A DNA stretch of 62,328 nt from Actinomadura kijaniata NBRC 14229. GTDB taxonomy: Bacteria > Actinomycetota > Actinomycetes > Streptosporangiales > Streptosporangiaceae. Under the pieces are notes generated by a model. It was not told the origin of the DNA. It saw only the letters and a list, made by a program, of their open reading frames with translations, and searched no databases. Positions 8,808 through 16,673 of this stretch are shown here, one piece after another (positions within the stretch are counted from its first letter, which is position 1; each line of letters opens with the position of its first letter). The position numbers were made by a program, and so were the translations under genes. The stretch covers positions 1-62,328 of the forward strand of contig NZ_BCQR01000059.1 of the NCBI RefSeq assembly GCF_001552175.1. The letters run 5' to 3'.

Positions 8808-8843
8808 GCCGGTTCATCGGAGTGATCCGATGGGCCGGCTTTT
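8808..8843 (+). terminator. Rho-independent terminator of rpmB
   Basis: A 14-bp stem (8808-8821 with 8826-8839, including two G-T pairs), a 4-nt loop and a TTTT tail: the most canonical terminator in the window. Confidence 0.9.
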
Positions 8844-8872
8844 CGTGTTGCCCCCGGCCGCCCGTGTGACCT

Positions 8873-8901
8873 CGCGGGGCGGTCGCGGCGACCGCCCCGC
8901 G
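8873..8901 (-). terminator. Hairpin terminator of thiD
   Basis: A perfect 13-bp GC stem (8873-8885 with 8889-8901) with a 3-nt loop, 26 nt past the thiD stop on the minus strand. Confidence 0.7.
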
Positions 8902-8926
8902 GCTCGCCGGCCCGTGGCTCGGCGGC

Positions 8927-9736
8927 TCAGCGCGTGCGCCAGCCGTGGTCGACCGGGCCGATGCCCGCGCCGAGCGGGAAGCCCGCGGCGATGGCGCCGG
9001 TGACGTACTCCTTGGCCCGCTCCACGGCGGTGGGGACGTCCGCGCCGAGGGCGAGGTGGGAGGCGATCGCCGAGGCGAGGGTGCAGCCGGTGCCGTGGGT
9101 GTGCCGGTTGTCGTGCCGGGGCGCGGTGTAGCGGCGTTCGGTCTCGCCGTCGAACAGCAGGTCGGCGGGCTCGCCGGGAAGGTGCCCGCCCTTGATCAGC
9201 ACCCACCGGGGGCCGAGCGCCTTGACCGCCTCGGCGGCCTCGCGCATGCCCGACTCGTCCACGACCTTGACGCCGGTGAGCTGCTCGACCTCCCACAGGT
9301 TGGGGGTCGCGACGGTCGCGACGGGCAGCAGGGCGGTGCGGACGGCGTCCACGGCCTCCTCGGCGAGCAGCGTGTCGCCGTGCTTGGAGACGCCCACCGG
9401 GTCGACGATGACGGGCGCGTCCACGGCCGACAGGGCCTCGGCGACGGTCTCGACCAGGGCCGTGGAGGCCAGCATGCCGGTCTTGACGGCGTGGACGCCG
9501 ATGTCGGACAGGACCGAGTCGAGCTGGGCGCGGACGGCCTCGGGGGGCAGCTCCCAGTAGCCCTGGACGCCGAGGGAGTTCTGGGCGGTGACGGCGGCGA
9601 TGACGCTCATGCCGTGGACGCCGCAGGCCAGCATCGTCTTCAGGTCGGCCTGGATGCCTGCGCCCCCGCCGGAGTCGGATCCGGCGACGGTGAGCACGAG
9701 GGGCGGGGTCGGGCCGGTGGGCGGGTTCTGCGTCAT
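8927..9736 (-). CDS. thiD: Hydroxymethylpyrimidine/phosphomethylpyrimidine kinase
   Basis: 269 residues of the ribokinase-like ThiD family, which phosphorylates HMP and then HMP-P in thiamine synthesis. Seen: TVAGSDSGGGAGIQADLKT near the start (substrate loop), VKTGML, VDPVGVSKHG, and HGTGCTLASAIA with the catalytic cysteine near the end. I start at ATG 9736; a GTG nine bases earlier is also possible, and neither has a clear ribosome-binding site. No TPP riboswitch could be recognised upstream. The other thiamine gene, thiL, lies 0.8 kb further on, on the same strand. Confidence 0.95.
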   Translation of the reverse strand: MTQNPPTGPTPPLVLTVAGSDSGGGAGIQADLKTMLACGVHGMSVIAAVTAQNSLGVQGYWELPPEAVRAQLDSVLSDIGVHAVKTGMLASTALVETVAEALSAVDAPVIVDPVGVSKHGDTLLAEEAVDAVRTALLPVATVATPNLWEVEQLTGVKVVDESGMREAAEAVKALGPRWVLIKGGHLPGEPADLLFDGETERRYTAPRHDNRHTHGTGCTLASAIASHLALGADVPTAVERAKEYVTGAIAAGFPLGAGIGPVDHGWRTR

Positions 9737-9787
9737 GACGCCCACTCTAGGGGCGTTCGGGGTGATGGGGGATGGTGCGGCCGCCGG

Positions 9788-10453
9788 TCAGCCGCGCGTG
9801 CAGGACCTCTTGTTGATCCGGCAGGCGGAGGGGCCGCCGGCGCGGCCGGCGGCGGTGAAAGTGATCTTCACGGACTGGCCGGGGGCCAGCGCGGGGGCTC
9901 CGGCCGGGCTGCGCACCCAGCCGGTCCGGCCGGTCTTGACGACGGTGCCGCCGGAGAGGGAGCGGACCTTGGCCTTCGGGATCTGGAACGCCAGGGCCCA
10001 GCGCGCCACGGGGGCGGTGCCGCGGTTGGTGATGGTGGCGGTGCCGGTGAAGCCGCGGGCGGTCTTGGTGACGAGCTGGAACCTGACCGTCAGCCGTTCG
10101 GAGTCGGCGCGCGGGGCGCCGCGGCTGGTGCGCCGGCCGGGGTTGCGCTGGGAGACCTGGCTGTCGAGGGGGGCGCCGGCCTGGGGGGCGTGGGAGCCGC
10201 CTCCGCCGCCGAAGTTCAGCGAGATCTGCTTGGTGCTGTAGGCGTAGGTGACGACGCCCGCCGCCGCGACCGCCGCCACGATCGGCAGCATCGGCATCGG
10301 CAGGTTGAGCCCGCGTCTCCTCGGCTGGTCCGGCCCGCCCTCGGGGGCCTGGTCCCGGTCGCGGGGGTCGTCCGGGGAGGGGCCGTCGAAGTACCCGGCG
10401 TGATCCGCCGCGCCTCCGTCAGCATCCGGCTCGCGCTTGTTGTGTCGTCCCAT
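9788..10453 (-). CDS. Membrane-anchored protein with CBM2-like domain
   Basis: 221 residues. A charged, Asp/Pro-rich cytosolic head (1-50) is followed by one membrane segment (about 53-73), a Gly/Ser/Arg linker and a C-terminal beta domain. That domain shows the cellulose-binding family 2 pattern: GFTGTATITNRGTAPVARWALAF, then LAPGQSVKITFTA, and two cysteines at the end (SACRINKRSC). The surface tryptophans that bind cellulose in true CBM2 are largely absent, so a polysaccharide-binding role is doubtful; it may bind another cell-wall glycan. It sits between thiD and thiL in the core block. Confidence 0.7.
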   Translation of the reverse strand: MGRHNKREPDADGGAADHAGYFDGPSPDDPRDRDQAPEGGPDQPRRRGLNLPMPMLPIVAAVAAAGVVTYAYSTKQISLNFGGGGGSHAPQAGAPLDSQVSQRNPGRRTSRGAPRADSERLTVRFQLVTKTARGFTGTATITNRGTAPVARWALAFQIPKAKVRSLSGGTVVKTGRTGWVRSPAGAPALAPGQSVKITFTAAGRAGGPSACRINKRSCTRG

Positions 10454-10555
10454 CCCATCCCTCTTCGATCACAGGGATGTATACCAAACCAACACCAAAC
10501 ATGCCTACCAGACGAGTAAACGCGCAGCGGCGGACCGGGCCCCCTCCTTCCGTTC

Positions 10556-11494
10556 TCATCTGCGGAAATGATCCCAACCGCCGGGGCCGTGCGGCCTTCC
10601 GTCCACGGTCACCCCGGGGGCCTCCGGCGCCTCCTCCGTCACCGTTCCGATGACCGTCCAGGACGGGGGGAGGTCGGCGTCCGGGGGGAAGGTCCCGGCG
10701 AAGGAGTGGTCCTCGCCGCCGGTGAGGGCGTGCCGGAGAGCGTCGGGGGCGGGGCCCAGGATCTCCGGGACGGGGACCTGGCGGGACCGGACGTCGACGC
10801 GGACGCCGGAGGCCGCCGCGATGTGGCCCAGGTCCTGCAGGAGGCCGTCGCTGACGTCCATCAGGGCCGTGGCCCCCGCCCGGCGGGCCTCCTCCCCCGC
10901 CGCGTAGGGGGGCCGGGGGCGGCGGTGGGCCTCGATCAGCTCGGCGGGGGCGCTCGCGCCGTCGAGCAGCAGGGCCAGGCCGGCCGAGGACAGGCCGAGG
11001 TCGCCGCGCACGGCCACCAGGTCGCCGGGCCGGGCGCCCGAGCGCAGCAGCGGCGGACGGCCGGCCAGGTCGCCGAGCGCGGTGACGGCGATGGTGATCC
11101 GCTCGGCCGCGACGACGTCGCCGCCCACGATGGACGCGCCGGTCAGCGCGCACTCGTCGGACAGGCCCCGGTAGAGCTCCTCCGCCCAGGCGGTCTCCAG
11201 GCCGGTGGGCACGGCGAGCCCGACCAGCAGCGCGGTGGGGCGGGCGCCCATGGCCACGACGTCGGCGAGGTTCTGCGCGGCGGCCTTGCGGCCGATGTCG
11301 TAGGGGCCGGACCAGTCGCGGCGGAAGTGCCGTCCCTCGGCCAGCAGGTCGGCGGTGGCGACGACCCGGCCGTCCGGCGCGGCGACCACGGCGGCGTCGT
11401 CGCCGGGGCCCAGTTCCACCTGCGGTCCCCGCGGGAGCCCGCGCGTCAGCCGCCCGATGAGGCCGAACTCACCGAGTTCCCCGATCGTTCCCAT
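10556..11494 (-). CDS. thiL: Thiamine-monophosphate kinase
   Basis: 312 residues of the PurM/ThiL fold, making thiamine pyrophosphate from thiamine phosphate. Seen: GELGEFGLI at the N-terminus, GPGDDAAVV (Mg/ATP Asp pair), DLLAEGRHF, GGDVVAAE, DVSDGLLQDLGHI and TGGEDHSF near the C-terminus (GGED-H/Y is the family signature). ATG 11494 was chosen because the conserved protein starts at GTIGELGEF; the longer frame to 11599 is arginine-rich and unlike the family. Divergent from the Lrp-domain gene. Confidence 0.95.
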   Translation of the reverse strand: MGTIGELGEFGLIGRLTRGLPRGPQVELGPGDDAAVVAAPDGRVVATADLLAEGRHFRRDWSGPYDIGRKAAAQNLADVVAMGARPTALLVGLAVPTGLETAWAEELYRGLSDECALTGASIVGGDVVAAERITIAVTALGDLAGRPPLLRSGARPGDLVAVRGDLGLSSAGLALLLDGASAPAELIEAHRRPRPPYAAGEEARRAGATALMDVSDGLLQDLGHIAAASGVRVDVRSRQVPVPEILGPAPDALRHALTGGEDHSFAGTFPPDADLPPSWTVIGTVTEEAPEAPGVTVDGRPHGPGGWDHFRR

Positions 11495-11690
11495 ACGTCC
11501 CGTTCCGCCCGTCCCGTGTGCCGATTCCGGAGATCTCCTGCGGCGGCGTTCCGGGCGTCCCCGGGCCCCGCCGTGGTGGCCGGTCCCGGAGCCTGGCACG
11601 ATGGTCTTGTCCGGGCCCGGTCCCCCGTCCCGGTCCGTAACACGATACGGTGACCGTCCGACGGCATTTTCTCCGCCCGGGGAGGACGTG

Positions 11691-11924
11691 ATGGTGCAGG
11701 CCTACATCCTCATCCAGACCGAAGTCGGCAAGGCAGCCGACGTGGCCGGTGAGATCAGCGGGATCAGCGGCGTCACCCTGGCCGAGGACGTGACCGGTCC
11801 CTACGACGTCATCGTGCGGGCCGAGGCCCGCAACGTCGACGAGCTGGGCAAGCTGGTGGTCGCGCAGATCCAGGCCGTCGAGGGGATCACCCGGACGCTC
11901 ACCTGTCCGATCGTGCACATCTAA
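11691..11924 (+). CDS. Stand-alone Lrp/AsnC ligand-binding (RAM) domain protein
   Basis: 77 residues: only the C-terminal RAM sensor domain of Lrp/AsnC regulators (VQAYILIQTEVGKAADVA...GPYDVIVRAEA...VEGITRT), with no DNA-binding helix-turn-helix. Such SARD-type proteins form ring oligomers and bind amino acids; they may modulate full-length Lrp proteins. ATG 11691 follows GGAGG with a 5-nt gap. It lies between thiL and DUF3515, its usual place in actinobacteria. Confidence 0.9.
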   Translation: MVQAYILIQTEVGKAADVAGEISGISGVTLAEDVTGPYDVIVRAEARNVDELGKLVVAQIQAVEGITRTLTCPIVHI

Positions 11925-11941
11925 AGGGGCTCGCGACTTTC

Positions 11942-12415
11942 GTGTTCGGCTTCTCCCGGTTCGCCCGGCCGGTCCTGGTGGCGTGCGCGGTGCCCGCGTC
12001 GCTGCTCACGGCCTGCGGGGGCGACGCCGTCCAGGTGAACGCGCCCAGACCCGACGCCGCGACCAAGCGACTGTGCGAGGGGCTGCGCCTGCCCGAGAAG
12101 GTGCACGGGGAGGCGCGCCGCGACACGGCGCCCGCCTCGCCGCTGACGGCCGCCTGGGGCTCTCCCGCGATCGCGTTGCGGTGCGGGGTGGAGCGTCCGG
12201 CGACGCTGCGGGCCGACTCGCAGCTCCAGACGGTGAACGGGGTGGAGTGGTTCGGCTACCCCGCCGACCGGCCGGTCACCTGGACGGCGGTGGCGCGGCA
12301 GGCGTACGTGGAGGTCACGGTCCCGGCGAAGTACGCGCCCCCCGGCGACGTGCTGGTGGAGCTGGGAGACGTGATCAAGGAGACCATCCCGGCCAAGCCC
12401 GAGGGGCAGATCTAG
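11942..12415 (+). CDS. DUF3515 lipoprotein
   Basis: 157 residues. The N-terminal signal ends in a lipobox (LLTAC, lipidated Cys25). The mature part has the DUF3515 features: conserved cysteines (for example ALRCGVERP), the GVEWFGYP segment and a YVEVTVPAKYAPPGDVLVEL stretch near the end. Function unknown. It starts at GTG 11942, 17 nt after the Lrp-domain stop, so the two are probably cotranscribed. In other actinobacteria this gene directly abuts ddl; here 24.5 kb separates them. Confidence 0.88.
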   Translation: MFGFSRFARPVLVACAVPASLLTACGGDAVQVNAPRPDAATKRLCEGLRLPEKVHGEARRDTAPASPLTAAWGSPAIALRCGVERPATLRADSQLQTVNGVEWFGYPADRPVTWTAVARQAYVEVTVPAKYAPPGDVLVELGDVIKETIPAKPEGQI

Positions 12416-12446
12416 CGGGGCGGCTCCGGCAGCGGGCCCGCCGCCG

Positions 12447-15170
12447 TCAGGTGTCGGTGAGCAGCGGCCCGGCGAGGGCGGCCAGCTCGGTCCGGTTGGC
12501 CACGCCCAGCTTGGCGTACACGTGCGACAGGTGGGTCTTGACGGTGCTGCGGCTCATGAACAGGCGGGCCCCGATCTCGGGGTTGCTGAGGCCCTCGACG
12601 GCCAGCCGCACCACGCCGCGTTCGGTCGGGGTGAGGCTGTCCCAGCCGCTGGAGGGACGGCCGCGGCGGCCCCGGGCGCGGCGCGCGTAGGCGACCGCGT
12701 CGCGCAGGTCTAGCGCCCGGCCCTCGGCCCGCGCCGCGTCGTGGGCGTCGTCGCCCAGCGCCTCGCGCAGGAGCGCGGGCAGGTCGTCGGCGGGGCCGCG
12801 CCAGGGGGACCGCCGGGGGTACCCCATCTCCTCGCGGGCGCGGTCGCAGGCGCCCAACAGCCGGGCCGCCTCGACGAACGACCCCGCCCGGGCGGCCAGC
12901 CCGGCCAGCGCCTCCAGGCCGGGCACGCAGCACAGCCACAGCCCGTGGTCGGCGCGCAGGGCCAGGGCCTGGTGGTGCAGGTCCTCGGCGCGCGCGGCGT
13001 CGTCGGCCAGCAGGGCGGACTGCTCCAGTGCGTCGGCGAGCACCCGGGGCATCCCGGCGTGCCGGGCGGCGGCGAGGGCGCGCTCGCAGGCCTCGGTGGC
13101 CGCGTCGGCGTCGCCGGTGGCGCGCAGCGCCTCCGCCAGGCCCGTCAGGGCCTGCGGGGTGAGGTCGGCCAGGGTCGCGCCGTCCCGCCAGTCCGCCTCG
13201 CTCCGGAACCATCCGGCCGCCTCGCCCGGCCGTCCCTCCCACAGGCGCAGCCATCCCATGGCGCGCGCCAGGCCGGGCACGAACGGCGGCGGGTCGGAAC
13301 CCTCCAGCAGCCGGACCATCGGCTCCAGGACCGCGTGGGCCTCCGCCAGGCGTCCCGCCGTGCCCTCCACGGTCGCCAGCACGGCGCCCGCGAGCCCCAC
13401 CCGGTGCAGGCCGCCCAGGGGCCGGGCCATGCGCAGCGCCTCGGCGGCCAGCTCGCGGGCCCGCGCCGGGTCGCCGCCGTACAGGACGCCGGCGGCCAGG
13501 AACGCCAGCGCCGTGGAGGCGATGCCGCGTTCGCCGCGCGCGGCCAGCCCGGCGACGGACGCCTCCAGCAGCGGCACCGCCGCCGCGTGGTCGTCGCGCA
13601 GGTGCGCGATGATCCCCGTCAGGGCCGTCGCCGCGTCGGCCACGAACGCCTCGCCCGCCCGCCGCGCCTGGTCGCGGGCGGCCTCCGCCAGGGCCCGGCC
13701 GGCGTCCAGGTCGAACGCGAACCGGCCGACCGCGAGCAGCAGCCGGGCCAGGCACGCGCCGGCCTCGTCGCCGAGCCCGGTGGAGATCTCCAGCGCGGCC
13801 TCGGCCGCGTCGTACTCCAGGCCGAGGGGGCGGGTGGTGTCGGCGACCAGCGCCAGGCCCGTCAGCAACCGGGCCTGGAGCGCGGTCCGCTCGCCCGCGC
13901 CGCGCTCGATCGCGCGGCCGAGCAGCTCCATCCCCTCGTGGCCGTGCCCGTCCAGGTGCCACAGCCAGGCCAGCTCGGCGGCGAGCCGCCGCCCGCGCCC
14001 GGCGTCGGGCAGCGACAGGCCGTGCTCGACGGCGGCGCGCAGGTTGTCCCGTTCGGGGACGACCGCGGCGCGCCAGGCGTCCTTGTCGGTGGCGAGCAGG
14101 GGCGCGGCCTCCTCGGCGAAGGCCAGGTAGGTGTCCAGGTGGCGGTCCCGGACGCGTTCGGTCTCGCCGGACGCCTCCAGCAGCGCGGCGGCGTACCGGT
14201 GGACCGTCTCCAGCATCCGGAACCGGGCCGGGTCGCCGCGGGTGTCGGCGACCAGCAGCGACTTGTCGACCAGCCGGCGCAGGCCGTCGCGCACCGCGGT
14301 CCCGTCCAGGGGCTCGAACGCGCACACGCCCCGCGCGGTCGCCAGCGTGAACCCGCCGCACAGCGCCCCGAGGCGCCGGAACAGGACGCGGTCGTCCTCG
14401 GCCAGCAGATCGTGGCTCCAGGCCATCGACGCGGCGAGGGTCCGGTGCCGGGCCGGCACGCCGCGCGGGCCCCGCACCAGCAGCGCGAACCGGTCGTCGA
14501 GCCCGCGCAGGATCTCCTCCGCCGACAGGGTGCCCGACCAGGCGGCGGCCAGCTCGATCGCCAGCGGGATGCCGTCCAGCCGCGCGCAGGCCGTGCGCAC
14601 GGCGGCCCGCGCCCGCGCCGACGCCGGGGCACCGCCCGCACGCTCCTCGAACAGCGCGACCGCGTCGCCCCCGCTGAGCGGCGGCACCCGCCACACGACC
14701 TCGCCCGGCACGCCCAGCGGCTCGCGGCCGGTGGCCAGCACCACCACGTCCGGGCAGCCGCGCAGCAGCTCCATCACCAGCTCGGCGGCCGCGTCCAGCA
14801 CGTGCTCGCAGTTGTCCAGGCAGATCAGCGCGCGCCGGTCGCTGAGCTGCCGGGCCAGCGCCGGGGCGGCGGCCCGGCCGGGCGCGACCAGGACGCCCAG
14901 CGCCGCGCCGAGCGCCCCGGGGACGGCCGCCGGGTCCGCGACGTCCGACAGGTCGACCCACCAGACCCCGTCCGGCCGTGTCCGGGCCTGCCGGGCGGCG
15001 GTCTCGGCCGCCAGCCGGGTCTTGCCGCAGCCTCCCGGGCCCACGAGGGTGACCAGCCCGCCGCCGCGCAGCGCCTCGGCCAGCCCGTCCAGCTCGGTCT
15101 GCCGGCCGACGAAGCTGGTCAGGCGCGGTGGCAGCCGGTGGGGAACACGCTCAGCGGACATCGCGGACAT
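12447..15170 (-). CDS. LuxR-type ATP-binding regulator (LAL/AfsR-like)
   Basis: 907 residues. The N-terminal NB-ARC/AAA ATPase has Walker A GPGGCGKT at 44-51 and the ALICLDNCEHVLD Walker B-like motif. A long TPR-like helical region follows, then a C-terminal LuxR helix-turn-helix (LTPTERGVVRLAVEGLSNPEIGARLF then STVKTHLSHVYAKLG). It probably activates nearby genes when ATP or a ligand switches it on. It is divergent from the DHFR-family gene at 15321, and a perfect 20-bp palindrome lies between them. An in-frame ATG at 15161 is an alternative start. Confidence 0.9.
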   Translation of the reverse strand: MSAMSAERVPHRLPPRLTSFVGRQTELDGLAEALRGGGLVTLVGPGGCGKTRLAAETAARQARTRPDGVWWVDLSDVADPAAVPGALGAALGVLVAPGRAAAPALARQLSDRRALICLDNCEHVLDAAAELVMELLRGCPDVVVLATGREPLGVPGEVVWRVPPLSGGDAVALFEERAGGAPASARARAAVRTACARLDGIPLAIELAAAWSGTLSAEEILRGLDDRFALLVRGPRGVPARHRTLAASMAWSHDLLAEDDRVLFRRLGALCGGFTLATARGVCAFEPLDGTAVRDGLRRLVDKSLLVADTRGDPARFRMLETVHRYAAALLEASGETERVRDRHLDTYLAFAEEAAPLLATDKDAWRAAVVPERDNLRAAVEHGLSLPDAGRGRRLAAELAWLWHLDGHGHEGMELLGRAIERGAGERTALQARLLTGLALVADTTRPLGLEYDAAEAALEISTGLGDEAGACLARLLLAVGRFAFDLDAGRALAEAARDQARRAGEAFVADAATALTGIIAHLRDDHAAAVPLLEASVAGLAARGERGIASTALAFLAAGVLYGGDPARARELAAEALRMARPLGGLHRVGLAGAVLATVEGTAGRLAEAHAVLEPMVRLLEGSDPPPFVPGLARAMGWLRLWEGRPGEAAGWFRSEADWRDGATLADLTPQALTGLAEALRATGDADAATEACERALAAARHAGMPRVLADALEQSALLADDAARAEDLHHQALALRADHGLWLCCVPGLEALAGLAARAGSFVEAARLLGACDRAREEMGYPRRSPWRGPADDLPALLREALGDDAHDAARAEGRALDLRDAVAYARRARGRRGRPSSGWDSLTPTERGVVRLAVEGLSNPEIGARLFMSRSTVKTHLSHVYAKLGVANRTELAALAGPLLTDT

Positions 15171-15207
15171 TGTGCCAGTCCCCGGTCTCGTCCAGGCGTC
15201 TTCCCGG

Positions 15208-15227
15208 CATCGGCCACCTGGCCGATG
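15208..15227. promoter_or_regulatory. 20-bp palindromic operator
   Basis: CATCGGCCACCTGGCCGATG is a palindrome with 9-bp arms around CC, placed in the divergent promoter region of the LuxR-type regulator and the DHFR-family gene. It is a good candidate binding site for that regulator. Confidence 0.5.
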
Positions 15228-15320
15228 TTCCGATCGGCGCGCGGCGACATCGTTGTCAGTGCCACACCGCAACACCGCAACGCCCCGGGGAAGACCGGGG
15301 ACGACGCCGAGGAGCACGCC

Positions 15321-15914
15321 ATGGGCAAGGTCATCGCGAACATGTCGATGTCGCTGGACGGTTTCATCGCCGACCCCGCCGACGGGATCGACCAGCTGTT
15401 CGGCTGGATGGGCAGCGGGGACGTCGAGGTCCCCACCGCCGTGGAGTGGGCGACGTTCCGCATGTCGCCCGCCAGCGCCCGCTACATGCGCGACGCCATG
15501 GCCGACGTGGGCGCCCTGGTCGCGGGCCGCCACCTGTTCGACATCACCCAGGGCTGGGGCGGCACCCACCCGCTGGGCGTGCCGATCGTCGTGGTGACCC
15601 ACCGGGAGCCGCCCGCCGACTGGCCGCACACCGACACCTTCACCTTCGTCGGCGACGTCGAGGAGGCGGTGCGGACGGCCCGCGCGGCGGCCGGTGACAG
15701 GAACGTCGTGGTCGCCAGCGCGAAGATCGCCCGGCAGTGCCTGGACGCCGGGCTGCTCGACGGCGTCCACGTGGACCTGGTGCCGGTCCTGCTCGGCGAG
15801 GGCGTGCGCTGGTTCGACGACCTCGCCAAGGCTCCCGTCCGCCTGGGCGACCCGGTCGTCATCGAGGGCGCCGGCGTCACCCACCTGGCCTACGAGGTCG
15901 TCCGGCCCTCCTGA
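15321..15914 (+). CDS. Dihydrofolate-reductase-family (RibD C-terminal-like) protein, copy 1
   Basis: 197 residues of the RibD_C/YwjB-like family: SMSLDGFIADP at the N-terminus (substrate loop), VAGRHLFD, a GWGGTHPLG loop, and LLDGVHVDLVPVLLGEGVRWFDDL near the end. These are NADPH-dependent reductases of unknown physiological substrate, not housekeeping FolA. ATG 15321 follows GAGGAG. A paralogue lies at 20686-21285 in the opposite orientation, so the two bracket the P450 operon and point towards it. Confidence 0.88.
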   Translation: MGKVIANMSMSLDGFIADPADGIDQLFGWMGSGDVEVPTAVEWATFRMSPASARYMRDAMADVGALVAGRHLFDITQGWGGTHPLGVPIVVVTHREPPADWPHTDTFTFVGDVEEAVRTARAAAGDRNVVVASAKIARQCLDAGLLDGVHVDLVPVLLGEGVRWFDDLAKAPVRLGDPVVIEGAGVTHLAYEVVRPS

Positions 15915-15933
15915 CGCCGGGCGGGCGGAGCGG

Positions 15934-16485
15934 TCACCAGAGGGGGACGGGGGATTCGCCCCGCCGGTAGTAGCCGGGGATCGGCTTGCCCGCGGCCGCC
16001 CGGTCCAGGCGGCGCCTCATCCCGTCCGACAGCACGCCCGCCTTCATCATCTCGACGAAGACCGCCGTCACGTTGCCCAGGTCGAACCAGTCGCGCTGCC
16101 ACGACCACCGGCCGTCCCCGGCGTAGCGGAACCAGCTCCCGCCTATGCCGGGGACCTCGTAGGGGGTCCCGTCGGGGCGGACGGCGTCGGCGACCTGCTT
16201 CCAGAAGCCGACCACCTCGCCGTTGCCCTCGTCGATCAGGATGCGCTGGTAGGGGTAGGTCCAGCCGTCCAGGCCGCCCATCTCCGCGCCCAGGGCCAGG
16301 TCCCGGATCTCGGTGCGGCCCACCGCCATGAAGTCCTGGTCGGGGCCGATGTTCCAGCCGTAGGTCGCGTCCTCGGTGTACAGGTCGGCCAGCGGACGCC
16401 AGTCGCCCCGCTCCTCGCAGCGGCGGTTGGCCTCCAGCCAGCGGGCGACCATGGCTTCCATCTCCTCGCGCGGGAACGCGGGCAT
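15934..16485 (-). CDS. NTF2/SnoaL-like protein of the CYP51 operon
   Basis: 183 residues with the NTF2-like fold pattern: MVARWLEANRRCEERGDWRPLADLYTEDATYGW, then GRTEIRD and a C-terminal VVGFWKQV/GSWFRYAGDG sheet. This family includes steroid isomerases and polyketide cyclases, but I cannot assign a reaction. The start ATG overlaps the ferredoxin TGA by one base, so translation is coupled. In M. tuberculosis a protein of similar size (Rv0762c, from memory) follows the CYP51 ferredoxin; the match in position and length supports equivalence. Confidence 0.75.
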   Translation of the reverse strand: MPAFPREEMEAMVARWLEANRRCEERGDWRPLADLYTEDATYGWNIGPDQDFMAVGRTEIRDLALGAEMGGLDGWTYPYQRILIDEGNGEVVGFWKQVADAVRPDGTPYEVPGIGGSWFRYAGDGRWSWQRDWFDLGNVTAVFVEMMKAGVLSDGMRRRLDRAAAGKPIPGYYRRGESPVPLW

Positions 16486-16673
16486 CACGCCTCCAGTCGA
16501 AGGGCCCGGGTGGGGCAGAAACGGACGGCGGCGAGGACCTCGTCCCGCTGGTCCTCGGTGGGATCGGCCAGGACGCGGACCCTGCCTTTCGGCGGGACCT
16601 CGAAGACGTCGGGGGCCTCCAGCTCGCACATGGCGTGGCCCTGGCACAGGTCGAGGTCGACATGGACCCTCAT
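16485..16673 (-). CDS. [3Fe-4S] ferredoxin
   Basis: 62 residues. Three cysteines in the pattern CxxxxxC...CP (CQGHAMC and FCPTRAL) define a single-cluster 3Fe-4S ferredoxin, the usual electron donor to bacterial P450s. The start at 16673 overlaps the last codons of cyp51, and its stop overlaps the next gene. It should pass electrons from a reductase to CYP51 and perhaps to the upstream P450. A candidate reductase is encoded at 25555-26607. Confidence 0.93.
   Translation of the reverse strand: MRVHVDLDLCQGHAMCELEAPDVFEVPPKGRVRVLADPTEDQRDEVLAAVRFCPTRALRLEA

Noticed and set aside
9737..9787. TPP riboswitch upstream of thiD or thiL
   Set aside because: The gaps are short and none of the conserved THI-element segments could be found.
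12741..15320. Plus-strand frame running through the LuxR-type regulator into the DHFR-family gene
   Set aside because: Only the part from ATG 15321 resembles a protein family; upstream is the antisense of the regulator.
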